From positions 310,001 to 374,000 of the forward strand of contig CAWFPS010000002.1 of assembly GCA_963817905.1 (NCBI GenBank): DNA of 64,000 nt, written 5' to 3'. Below are positions 32,441 through 40,743 of the stretch, one piece after another. The DNA is from VRUE01 sp963817905. GTDB lineage: Bacteria; Actinomycetota; Thermoleophilia; Solirubrobacterales; 70-9. The notes beneath the pieces are model-generated. The model had not been told where the DNA came from. It ran no database searches and saw only the letters and a program-made list of their open reading frames with translations. The first letter of the stretch is position 1. Every line of letters begins with the position of its first letter. The translations under genes were made by a program, and so were the position numbers.

Positions 32441-32550
32441 GTGAGATCGCATTGGCCACGTTGAGCGGCGCGGACGTGTTCGGGCTGGCCGCCTCCGGGA
32501 TAGTCGTCGTCTACCTGCTCTACGCGCTGCTGCGCGGGGAGAACCTCTGA
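32437..32550 (+). CDS. kdpF: KdpF small subunit
   Basis: 37 residues. One membrane span ending in the KdpF signature YLLYALLRGENL. KdpF stabilises the KdpABC complex. Overlaps the upstream peptide (ATGA) and kdpA (TGATG). It is too short for routine gene calls. Confidence 0.85.
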   Translation: MSEIALATLSGADVFGLAASGIVVVYLLYALLRGENL

Positions 32551-34304
32551 TGGCCCAGGGCTGGGTCCAGGTCGTCGTCTTCGTCGGCGTCGTGATCGCG
32601 CTGACGCCGCCGCTCGGTTCCTACATGGCGCGTGTCTTCACCGGCCGGCGAGTGTTTCTCAGCCCGGTCATCGCTCCGGTCGAGCGGCTCACCTACCGGG
32701 TGCTGCGGGTCGACCCGGCCGAGGAACAGGACTGGAAGGACTACGCGAAGATCCTGGTGCTCTTCTCGGTCTTCTCCTGGATCGTCCTCTACCTGATCCT
32801 GCGCACCCAGGGAATCCACCCGTTCAACCCCGAAGGCTTCCACTCCGGCCCCTGGGACGTCAGCTTCAACACCGCCTCCTCGTTCGTCTCCAACACCAAC
32901 TGGCAGTACTACGGCGGCGAAACGACGCTCAGCTACTTCTCGCAGATGGCGGGGCTGACGGTGCAGAACTTCGTCACCCCCGCGGTCGGCGTCTGCACGC
33001 TGCTCGCCCTGATCCGCGGCATCGTCGCCCGCACCGGCGGCGGCCTCGGCAACTTCTGGCAGGACCTGACGCGCTGCCTCTACTACGTGCTGCTGCCGCT
33101 CTCGGTGGTCGTCGGCCTGATCCTCGTCTCCCAGGGCGTCGTGCAGACGCTCGGCGGCGCGGTCAGCGCGAGGACGCTGGAGGGCGCCGAACAGATCCTC
33201 GCCTTCGGCCCCGCCGCCTCCCAGATCGCGATCAAGCAGCTCGGCACCAACGGCGGCGGCTTCTTCAGCGTCAACTCGGCGATGCCTTTCGAGAACTCGA
33301 ACGGGTTCACCAACTTCGTCGAGCTGCTCTCGATCATCCTGATCCCGGCGGCGCTCACCTACACCTACGGCAAGCTGGTCGGGCGCCAGCGCGAGGGCTG
33401 GTCGATCTTCGCCGCGATGCTGGCGATCTACCTCGCCTTCATCGTCGTGATCATCCCCGCCGAGCAGCACGGCACCCCCGCCGAGCACGCCGCGGGGACG
33501 CCGACCACCGCGATCGAGGGCTCGACCGGCGGCAACATGGAAGGCAAGGAGCAGCGCAACGGGATCGCCACCTCGGCGCTGTGGGCGACGACCACGACGG
33601 TTACCTCGAACGGCTCAGTCAACTCCGCCCACGACTCCTACACCGGCCTCGGCGGCCTGGTCCCGATGTCGGGGCTCGGCACCAGCGAGGTCGTCTTCGG
33701 CGGCGTCGGCACCGGCCTCTACACGATGCTGCTCTACGTCCTGCTGGCGGTCTTCATCGGCGGCCTGATGGTCGGCCGCACCCCGGAGTACCTGGGCAAG
33801 AAGATCCAGGCGCGGGAGATCAAGCTGGTCTCGCTCGGGATCCTGATCACCCCGCTCGCGGTGCTGGTCACGGCGGGGCTGGCGATCGCGACCGAGGCAG
33901 GTAACCGGTCAATCTTCAACGCCGGCCCGCAGGGCTTCTCGGAAACGCTTTACGCCTACCTCTCGCAGGCCAACAACAACGGCTCCGCCTTCGCCGGCTA
34001 CACCGGCTTCATCCAGCCCAACGCGCCCGGCAACGCCGAAGCCTTCGGGATCTCCTTCGCCGACCTGCTCGGCGGCGCGACGATGACGCTGGCCCGCTTC
34101 ATCCCGATCGTCCTCGTCCTCGCCGTCGCCGGCTCGCTGGCCGGCAAGAAGGTCTCGCCGGCCGGCCCGGGGACGATGCGGACCGACACGCCGACCTTCG
34201 TGATCCTGCTGGTCGGGGTGATCGTCCTGGTCGGTGCCCTCACCTTCTTCCCCGCCCTGCTGCTCGGCCCGATCGTGCAGAGCCTGACCGGGAGGCTGTT
34301 CTGA
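32550..34304 (+). CDS. kdpA: KdpA, potassium-binding channel subunit
   Basis: 584 residues with about ten membrane spans. NTASSFVSNTNWQYYGGE, KQLGTNGGGFFSVNSAMPFEN and SLGILITPLAVLV-type segments give the four pore-loop (selectivity filter) regions of the SKT fold. It imports potassium through a tunnel to KdpB. First large gene of the operon. Confidence 0.97.
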   Translation: MAQGWVQVVVFVGVVIALTPPLGSYMARVFTGRRVFLSPVIAPVERLTYRVLRVDPAEEQDWKDYAKILVLFSVFSWIVLYLILRTQGIHPFNPEGFHSGPWDVSFNTASSFVSNTNWQYYGGETTLSYFSQMAGLTVQNFVTPAVGVCTLLALIRGIVARTGGGLGNFWQDLTRCLYYVLLPLSVVVGLILVSQGVVQTLGGAVSARTLEGAEQILAFGPAASQIAIKQLGTNGGGFFSVNSAMPFENSNGFTNFVELLSIILIPAALTYTYGKLVGRQREGWSIFAAMLAIYLAFIVVIIPAEQHGTPAEHAAGTPTTAIEGSTGGNMEGKEQRNGIATSALWATTTTVTSNGSVNSAHDSYTGLGGLVPMSGLGTSEVVFGGVGTGLYTMLLYVLLAVFIGGLMVGRTPEYLGKKIQAREIKLVSLGILITPLAVLVTAGLAIATEAGNRSIFNAGPQGFSETLYAYLSQANNNGSAFAGYTGFIQPNAPGNAEAFGISFADLLGGATMTLARFIPIVLVLAVAGSLAGKKVSPAGPGTMRTDTPTFVILLVGVIVLVGALTFFPALLLGPIVQSLTGRLF

Positions 34305-34305
34305 G

Positions 34306-34959
34306 ATGAGGCGCAACGCCCTTACCGCGATCCTTGCCGTCGTCGCCTTCACGCTGGTCTTCGGCCTCGCCTACCCGCTGGCGATGACCGGCATCTCGCA
34401 GCTCGCCTTCCCGGGCAAGGCGGACGGCTCCAGGGTGACGATCGACGGCAAGCTGGTCGGCTCGAGCCTGATCGGCCAATCCTTCTCCCGCCCCGTGCTC
34501 GGCAAGAACGGCAAGCCGGTCCTCGACGAAGAAGGAGAAGAAGTGCTGGCGCCCGACAAGCGCTACTTCCAGCCGCGTCCCTCCCAGACGGGCTACGCCC
34601 CCAACACCACCTACTTCAGCAACTCCGGCCCCAACAGCGTCGAAGAGCGCGAAGCGGTGCGCGAAAACCTCGCCGCCTACGTCAAGCTCGAGAAGCCCTA
34701 TGACAGGTCGCTGACCAAGGCCGGCGTCCCGGTCGACGCGGTGACGATGTCGGGCTCCGGCGTCGACCCCCACATCTCCGAGGCGAACGCGCGGATCCAG
34801 GCCCACCGGATCGCCGCGGTCCGCCATCTCTCGCTCGCCGACGTCGAAGACCTGATCTCCGCCCACACCGACGGCCGCTTCCTCGGCCTCTTCGGCGAGC
34901 CGGGAGTCAACGTCCTGCAACTCAACATCGCACTAGACGAAGAGGCGCCGATCGAATGA
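34306..34959 (+). CDS. kdpC: KdpC subunit
   Basis: 217 residues. N-terminal span (LTAILAVVAFTLVFGLAYPLA), then GSSLIGQSF, YFQPRPS, SNSGPNS and the closing AVTMSGSGVDPHIS and ARIQAHRIAAVR, all KdpC hallmarks. It is placed before kdpB, unlike the usual A-B-C order, and overlaps kdpB by four bases. Slightly longer than the 190-residue E. coli protein because of an inserted acidic loop near residue 70. Confidence 0.95.
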   Translation: MRRNALTAILAVVAFTLVFGLAYPLAMTGISQLAFPGKADGSRVTIDGKLVGSSLIGQSFSRPVLGKNGKPVLDEEGEEVLAPDKRYFQPRPSQTGYAPNTTYFSNSGPNSVEEREAVRENLAAYVKLEKPYDRSLTKAGVPVDAVTMSGSGVDPHISEANARIQAHRIAAVRHLSLADVEDLISAHTDGRFLGLFGEPGVNVLQLNIALDEEAPIE

Positions 34960-37016
34960 CCGAGAACCAGCCCCGCTCCCTGTTCGACCCCGAGATCCTG
35001 CGCCCGGCGCTGCTCGAGTCGCTGCGCAAGCTCGACCCGCGCGTGCAGGTCCGCAACCCGGTGATGTTCGTGGTCGAGATCGGCGCCGCCATCACCACCG
35101 TCGCCTGGCTGATCCAGGTCTTCGGCGGCGGCCCGCTCGGCGGCGGCCACGAGCCCTCCTGGTTCACCTTCAGCATCACCGTCTGGCTCTGGCTCACGGT
35201 CGTCTTCGCCAACCTCGCCGAGGCGCTGGCCGAGGGGCGGGGTCGCGCCCAGGCGGCGAGCCTGCGCGCGATGCAGACCGACACGGTGGCGCGCCTGCGC
35301 GACGGCGGCGAGAAGCCGGCCTCCGAGCTCCTCCGCGGCGACGTCGTCGTGGTCGAGGCCGGCGAGCCGATCCCCGGCGACGGCACCGTGATCGAGGGCA
35401 TCGCCTCGGTCGACGAGTCGGCGATCACCGGCGAGTCGGCGCCGGTGATCCGCGAGGCCGGGGGGGACCGCAGCGCGGTCACCGGCGGCACCAAGGTGCT
35501 CTCCGACCGGATCGTGGTCGAGATCACCCAGGAGCCGGGCAAGTCGTTCCTCGACCGGATGATCTCCCTGGTCGAGGGGGCGGAACGGCGCAAGACCCCG
35601 AACGAGGTCGCCCTCGGCATCCTGCTCTCCGCGCTCACCCTCGTCTTCGTCTTCGTCGTCGTCTCGCTGCGCCCGTTCGGCCTCTTCGCCGGCACAGAGC
35701 TCTCCGAGACGACCCTGATCGCGCTGCTGGTGGCGCTGATCCCGACCACGATCGGGGCACTGCTCTCGGCGATCGGGATCGCCGGCATGGACCGGCTGGT
35801 GCGCCGCAACGTGCTCGCCCTCTCGGGCCGCGCGGTCGAGGCCTCGGGCGACTGCGACCTGCTGCTGCTCGACAAGACCGGCACGATCACGCTCGGCAAC
35901 CGCGAGGCGGTCGAATTCATGCCGATGCCGGGGGTCACCGTCGAGGAGCTGGCCGAGGCGGCGCAGATGTCCTCGCTCGCCGACGAGACGCCGGAGGGGC
36001 GTTCGATCGTCGTCCTCGCCAAGGACTACGGGATCCGCGAGCACGACTTCGCCGGCCACGAGCCGGCCTTCGTTCCCTTCAGCGCCGAAACGCGGATGAG
36101 CGGCGTCGACTTCAACGGCACCCGCCTGCGCAAGGGCGCCGGCGACGCGATCGAGTCCTGGGTCGGCGAAGAGGGAGGCCGGGCGCCCGCCGAGCTGCGC
36201 GCCGAGCTCGACCGGATCGGCCGCGAGGGCGGCACCCCGCTGGCCGTCGCCCGCAACGAGCGGGTGCTCGGCGTCGTCTACCTCAAGGACGTGATCAAGG
36301 AGGGGATGAGCGCCCGCTTCGACCAGCTGCGGGCGATGGGCATCCGCACGATCATGGTCACCGGCGACAACAAGCTGACCGCGGCGAAGATCGCCGAGGA
36401 GGCGGGCGTCGACGATTTCCTCGCCGAAGCGACGCCGGAGCGCAAGCTGGAGCTGATCCGCGAACAGCAGGCCGACGGCCGCCTGATCGCGATGACCGGA
36501 GACGGCACCAACGACGCCCCGGCACTGGCCCAGGCCGACGTCGGCGTGGCGATGAACACCGGCACCCAGGCCGCTCGCGAGGCGGGCAACATGGTCGACC
36601 TCGACTCCAACCCCACGAAGCTGATCGAGATCGTCGAGGTCGGCAAGCAGCTGCTGATCACCCGCGGCGCCCTCACCACCTTCTCGATCGCCAACGACAT
36701 CGCCAAGTACTTCGCGATCCTGCCGGCGATGTTCGCCGCGACCTACGCGCTGGCCGGTGAGAAGGGCCCACTCGACGCGCTCAACGTGATGTCCCTGGGC
36801 ACGCCGGAATCGGCGATCCTCTCGGCGGTGATCTTCAACGCGCTGCTGATCCCGCTGCTGATCCCGCTCTCCCTGCGCGGGGTGCGCTACCGGCCGATCG
36901 GCGCCACCGCCCTGCTGCGCCGCAACATGCTGATCTACGGCCTCGGCGGCGTGATCGCACCCTTCGCCGGCATCAAGCTGATCGACCTGGTCGTCCACAA
37001 CCTGCTGGGGGCCTAG
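34956..37016 (+). CDS. kdpB: KdpB, P-type ATPase subunit
   Basis: 686 residues. Actuator loop DESAITGESAPV, phosphorylation site LLLDKTGTITLG (Asp306), nucleotide-domain KGAGDAIESWV and hinge MVTGDNKLTAAKIAEEAGVDDFLAE (given in parts), GDGTNDAPALAQADVG. It powers potassium uptake. Starts in the kdpC stop (ATGA); followed 16 bases later by the KdpD sensor half. Confidence 0.97.
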   Translation: MTENQPRSLFDPEILRPALLESLRKLDPRVQVRNPVMFVVEIGAAITTVAWLIQVFGGGPLGGGHEPSWFTFSITVWLWLTVVFANLAEALAEGRGRAQAASLRAMQTDTVARLRDGGEKPASELLRGDVVVVEAGEPIPGDGTVIEGIASVDESAITGESAPVIREAGGDRSAVTGGTKVLSDRIVVEITQEPGKSFLDRMISLVEGAERRKTPNEVALGILLSALTLVFVFVVVSLRPFGLFAGTELSETTLIALLVALIPTTIGALLSAIGIAGMDRLVRRNVLALSGRAVEASGDCDLLLLDKTGTITLGNREAVEFMPMPGVTVEELAEAAQMSSLADETPEGRSIVVLAKDYGIREHDFAGHEPAFVPFSAETRMSGVDFNGTRLRKGAGDAIESWVGEEGGRAPAELRAELDRIGREGGTPLAVARNERVLGVVYLKDVIKEGMSARFDQLRAMGIRTIMVTGDNKLTAAKIAEEAGVDDFLAEATPERKLELIREQQADGRLIAMTGDGTNDAPALAQADVGVAMNTGTQAAREAGNMVDLDSNPTKLIEIVEVGKQLLITRGALTTFSIANDIAKYFAILPAMFAATYALAGEKGPLDALNVMSLGTPESAILSAVIFNALLIPLLIPLSLRGVRYRPIGATALLRRNMLIYGLGGVIAPFAGIKLIDLVVHNLLGA

Positions 37017-37032
37017 GCCCAAGGGTCGCCGC

Positions 37033-38157
37033 ATGGATCGCGGCCACTACAAGATCTTCCTCGGCATGGCGGCCGGGGTGGGGAAGACCTACCGGATGCT
37101 GCAGGAGGGTCGCGCCGAAGCCGAGGCGGGGCGCGAGGTGGCGATCGGCTACCTGGAGCCGCACAAGCGCGAGGAGACGAGCGAGCAGGCGCGCGGCCTC
37201 GAGGTCGTGCCGCGGCGCAGCGTCGCTTACCGCGATGTCGCGGTCGAGGAGATGGACCTGCCCGGCGTGCTTGTCCGCCGGCCGCAGCTGGCCCTGATCG
37301 ACGAGCTCGCCCACAGCAACCCGCCGGGGCTCGAGCACGAGAAGCGCTACGAGGACATCGCCGACGTGCTGGCCGCGGGGATCGACGTCTACTCGACCGT
37401 CAACGTCCAGCACCTCGAGTCGCTCAACGACCGGGTCGCCGAGCTGACCGGGGTCACGGTGCGCGAGACGGTGCCCGACTCGGTTCTCGCCACTGCGGAC
37501 GAGGTGGTCCTGATCGACCTCACCCCCGAGGCTCTCGTGGCGCGCCTGCGCGCCGGCAAGATCTACCCCGGCGAGAACATCCAGGCCGCGCTCGACAACT
37601 TCTTCCGGATCGAGAACCTGGCGGCGCTGCGCGAGGTCAGCCTGCGCCAGGTCGCCGAGGACGTCGAGTCCAAGCGGTTGACGCTGCACGTCCCCGAGCA
37701 GGTCGGCACGCGCGAGGAGCGGGTCGCCGCCGAGGTGCCGCGGGCGGTGGGGGAGAGGCTGCTGGCCCTGGTGCGGCCCCAGCCCAGCTCGCAGCGGCTG
37801 GTGCGCCGCGCCTGGCGCTCGGCGCAGCGGCTCGGCACCGACCTCGACCTGCTCTGGGTGAAGCCGCCGGGCAAGCCGATCGCAGGGGACGTGGAGCGTC
37901 AGGTCACCGCCCTGCGCCAGCTCGCCTCGGTCCTCGGCGCGACCCTGCTGATCGAGGAGCACGACGACCTCGTCGCCGCGGTGGCGCGGGTGGTGCGCGA
38001 GCGCGGCACTACCTACCTGATGGTCGGCGAGCCGGCGCCACGCCGCGGCCTCGCTCGCCTGCGCGAACCGCTGCCGCAGCGGTTGATGGACGCCACGCCG
38101 GCCGGCGTCGACGTGCGGATCGTCGCTCACCGCGGCAACAGGGAGGAGACCGGATGA
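37033..38157 (+). CDS. kdpD: KdpD N-terminal sensor half (stand-alone)
   Basis: 374 residues. Residues 1-210 are the KdpD sensor domain with Walker A GMAAGVGKT (11-19) and Walker B-like LALIDELAHSNPPG, then VNVQHLESLND. Residues about 240-365 are a Usp-like domain. There are no membrane spans and no kinase. It is the missing part of the kinase at 29276, so KdpD here is two proteins. It overlaps the next gene in ATGA. Confidence 0.9.
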   Translation: MDRGHYKIFLGMAAGVGKTYRMLQEGRAEAEAGREVAIGYLEPHKREETSEQARGLEVVPRRSVAYRDVAVEEMDLPGVLVRRPQLALIDELAHSNPPGLEHEKRYEDIADVLAAGIDVYSTVNVQHLESLNDRVAELTGVTVRETVPDSVLATADEVVLIDLTPEALVARLRAGKIYPGENIQAALDNFFRIENLAALREVSLRQVAEDVESKRLTLHVPEQVGTREERVAAEVPRAVGERLLALVRPQPSSQRLVRRAWRSAQRLGTDLDLLWVKPPGKPIAGDVERQVTALRQLASVLGATLLIEEHDDLVAAVARVVRERGTTYLMVGEPAPRRGLARLREPLPQRLMDATPAGVDVRIVAHRGNREETG

Positions 38158-38696
38158 TCGAGCACTTCCTCGTCGGCTTCGCCCTCCTGCTCGGCCTCTT
38201 CGGCGGCTACCTGATCGCCAGCTCGCGCTGGCGCGGCAAGCGCTCCGAGCGGCCGCAGGAGGTGCACCGGATCCTTCTCCCCTTCACCGGCACCGAGATC
38301 TCGCGGCGCGCGGTCGACGCGGCCCTGCGCCTGGCCAAGGCCGAGCAGGCGACGCTGATGCCCGCCTACCTCGCCGCCGTCCCCAAGCAGCTGCCGCTCG
38401 ACTGCCCGATCCCCGCCGAGGCGGCGAAGGCGATGCCGATGCTGGAGGCGATCGAACAGCGGGCGACCGGCCAGGGCGTGCCGATCGACGCCCGTATCGA
38501 GCGTGGCCGCAGCTACCGCCACGCCCTGCAGCGTCTGCTCGGGCGCGAGACCTTCGATCGCGTCGTCGTCCCCGCCACCGCCACCGGTGCCGCCGGCCTC
38601 TCCGGCGAGGACCTCGTCTGGCTGCTCGACAAGGCCCCCGCCGAGGTCCTGATCCTGCGCCCGGGCCCCGAAGACCGCCGAGTCCTCAGCGCCTAG
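38154..38696 (+). CDS. Membrane-anchored universal stress protein
   Basis: 180 residues. One N-terminal span (FLVGFALLLGLFGGYLIAS) and a Usp fold from about 37 (VHRILLPFTGTEISRRAVDAAL to VVVPATATGAAGLSGEDLVWLL, given in parts). The classic G-2x-G-9x-G(S/T) ATP motif is not clear. Co-translated with the KdpD sensor half, so it probably belongs to potassium or c-di-AMP signalling (inference). Confidence 0.8.
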   Translation: MIEHFLVGFALLLGLFGGYLIASSRWRGKRSERPQEVHRILLPFTGTEISRRAVDAALRLAKAEQATLMPAYLAAVPKQLPLDCPIPAEAAKAMPMLEAIEQRATGQGVPIDARIERGRSYRHALQRLLGRETFDRVVVPATATGAAGLSGEDLVWLLDKAPAEVLILRPGPEDRRVLSA

Positions 38697-38828
38697 CCCG
38701 AGCCTGACGACGATCTTCCCCAGCTGATCCGGGCCGAGCTGTAGAAGCTCGAGCCGCGTCAGGGCCAGATCGTCTACCTGCGACCGGGCCAAGCCAAGAG
38801 CTTCAACCCCGCCGCCGCAGTCGCCTGA
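38697..38828 (+). pseudogene. Decayed coding remnant
   Basis: In frame after the Usp stop the sequence reads PEPDDDLPQLIRAEL, a TAG, then QIVYLRPGQAKSFNPAAAVA and TGA. The codon use is that of real high-GC coding sequence but there is an internal stop and no start. Probably the tail of a lost gene. Family not recognised. Confidence 0.35.
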
Positions 38829-38840
38829 GTAGCAGCACCT

Positions 38841-38902
38841 CCACCGCTGACTTCGTGTTTATGGGGGCTATATACGGCAAAAAGGCGAAGTCAGCGGGTG
38901 GG
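38841..38902. other. Intergenic hairpin
   Basis: CCACCGCTGACTTCG (38841-38855) pairs with CGAAGTCAGCGGGTGG (about 38886-38901) with one bulge; the AT-rich centre contains TATATA and AAAAAGG. It could end transcription from the kdp side. 38903-39150 holds no other feature I can support. Confidence 0.55.
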
Positions 38903-39156
38903 GAGGGCGTCGGAGTGGGCCTTGGAAGGCTTGCCGGCCCCTCGGTGGTCCTCATGTTCGATCGCGTCGGCGTCGTGTACAGCCCAGCCCACGCGCTCGC
39001 GCTTGGGTAGCGAATCCCGCGCGTTCGAATTCTCGATTTCGGCACATTTGCGTCTTGCTTGGCGCGGATCGCCGCTCGACGCTGGGCGCGATGTCGAATC
39101 GCGACCTGTCAAAAAAATCCCGTGCTAATATCGTCGGACGAAATAAATGGCCCGTC

Positions 39157-39271
39157 GGAGGTCTTCGGTGGGCTCGTTCTGCGACCAAACACCGGATATC
39201 GCATCCACGCCATGCCCCGGCGCGAGCGCTATCGAAGGCAGTACGAGGAGGCGAAGATATGCAGAGCTTGA
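39157..39271 (+). pseudogene. Probable toxin remnant upstream of the antitoxin
   Basis: One frame reads LRWARSATKHRIS (about 39160-39200) and the overlapping next frame reads YRIHAMPRRERYRRQYEEAK (about 39198-39260). From memory both pieces resemble the two ends of small toxin-like proteins that precede this antitoxin type in actinomycetes. About 60 middle residues are missing and the frames do not match, as expected after an internal deletion. Confidence 0.35.
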
Positions 39272-39549
39272 AAAGGGCGGAGAGGTATCCCAAGACGAAG
39301 TCCGGCCGTGAAATCACGCCAGAGGTTGCCGAGGCTCTTGCCGATGAGGCAGAACGCGGATATGACCTGTCCAAGGCCAAACGGCGTTTTGTCGGCCGTC
39401 CCTCCCTCTCGGGCAACGGTGCGTCCCCACGCATGAGCTTTCGGATCACTCCCGAGCTCTACCTGGCATTGGAGGAGCGAGCCGAGAAGGAAGGCCGCTC
39501 GGTCAGCGACCTCGCCCGTGAGGCTGTAGCGCGGTACGTGCAGTCCTAG
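39259..39549 (+). CDS. Ribbon-helix-helix (CopG-like) antitoxin
   Basis: 96 residues from ATG 39259 with GAGGAGG upstream. EALADEAERGYDLSKAKRR is followed by a GRPSL linker and the RHH core RMSFRITPELYLALEERAEK, SVSDLAREAVARYVQS. Family members repress their own operon and bind a small toxin. Here the toxin gene seems deleted, so this may be a solitary antitoxin. Confidence 0.8.
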   Translation: MQSLKRAERYPKTKSGREITPEVAEALADEAERGYDLSKAKRRFVGRPSLSGNGASPRMSFRITPELYLALEERAEKEGRSVSDLAREAVARYVQS

Positions 39550-39551
39550 CC

Positions 39552-40625
39552 CTACGGCGTCAGCGCCACCTTGACCACGCCTTCGCGCTGGTTGCCGAAG
39601 AGGTCGTAGGCCTCCTCGATCTGATCGAGGGAGAAGCGGTGGGTGATCAGGGGGTCGAGGTTGAGGCGGCCGTGGCGGACCATCTCCATCAGGGTCCGCA
39701 TCCGCTCCTTGCCGCCGGGGCACAGCGTGGTGAGGATCTTCTTGTCGCCGATGCCGTAGACGAAGGACTCAAGCGGCACCTCGAGCTTGCCGCCGTAGAC
39801 GCCGAGGCTGGAGACGATGCCGCCAGGGCGGGTGGCGTCGAGGCAGGCTTGGAAGGTCTCCTGGGTGCCCAGCGCCTCGATCGCGACGTCGACACCACGG
39901 CCGCCGGTCAGCCGCTTGATCGCCGCGATCGGGTCTTCTTCTGAGAAGTCAATCGTCTCGTCGGCGCCCATCTTCTTCGAGAGCTCGAGCCGGCCGGCGA
40001 TGCGGTCGACGCCGATCACCAGCGAGGCACCCATCAGGCGGGCGCCGGCGGTGGCGCAGAGCCCGATCGGGCCCTGGGCGAAGACGGCGACGGTCTGGCC
40101 GATGCGGACGTTGGCGGTCTCGGCGGCGGAGATCCCGGTCGAGGCGATGTCGGCGAGCAGCACGCACTTCTCGTCGGAGAGGTCGTCGGGGATCTTCGCC
40201 ATGTTGGCCTGGGCGTAGGGAACCCGGAAGTACTCGGCCTGGACGCCGTCGATCGAGTTGCCCAGCTGCCAGCCGCCGATCATCTTCCACTCGTCCTCGT
40301 AGCCCGAGCACTGTGCCTCGTTGTGGTTTTGGCAGTAGAAGCAGCTGCCGCAGGGTGTGATCGCGCCGACCAGCACCCGCTCGCCCACCTCGTAGCCGGA
40401 GACCGCCTCGCCGAGCCGGTGGATCGTGCCGACCGGCTCGTGGCCGACGATTCGTCCCTGCTCGACCGGGTACTCCTCACGCCAGATATGCACGTCGGTG
40501 CCGCAGATCGTCGTCAGCGAGATCTTCACGATCGCGTCGGTGGGACCGCACGGAGGCATCGCCTTCTCCTCCAGCACGATCCGCTCGTTGCCCTCGAACA
40601 CCGCCGCCTTCATCGTCTCCGCCAT
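39552..40625 (-). CDS. Zinc-dependent NAD(P) alcohol dehydrogenase
   Basis: 357 residues; start ATG 40625 with AAAGGAG. MDR family: ligand region TTICGTDVHIW and GHEPVGTIHRLGE for the catalytic zinc (Cys, His, Glu), CGSCFYCQNHNEAQC for the structural zinc, and the Rossmann segment VAVFAQGPIGLCATAGA. Similar to secondary-alcohol dehydrogenases. Single gene, divergent from treT. Confidence 0.9.
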   Translation of the reverse strand: MAETMKAAVFEGNERIVLEEKAMPPCGPTDAIVKISLTTICGTDVHIWREEYPVEQGRIVGHEPVGTIHRLGEAVSGYEVGERVLVGAITPCGSCFYCQNHNEAQCSGYEDEWKMIGGWQLGNSIDGVQAEYFRVPYAQANMAKIPDDLSDEKCVLLADIASTGISAAETANVRIGQTVAVFAQGPIGLCATAGARLMGASLVIGVDRIAGRLELSKKMGADETIDFSEEDPIAAIKRLTGGRGVDVAIEALGTQETFQACLDATRPGGIVSSLGVYGGKLEVPLESFVYGIGDKKILTTLCPGGKERMRTLMEMVRHGRLNLDPLITHRFSLDQIEEAYDLFGNQREGVVKVALTP

Positions 40626-40743
40626 CGCTCGCTCCTTTGCCGCTCAAGTGGTCGAGGGACAACGCTAGGCCGGACCCGGCGGGCCCACATCGGTACTAGG
40701 TACGGAGCCTCACACCGGTATTCCACGCTTTCCCCCGCCGCGC

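Noticed and set aside
39010..39060. GTTCGAATTC resembling a tRNA T-loop
   Set aside because: The flanking bases do not form a T-stem and no acceptor, D or anticodon arm can be built.
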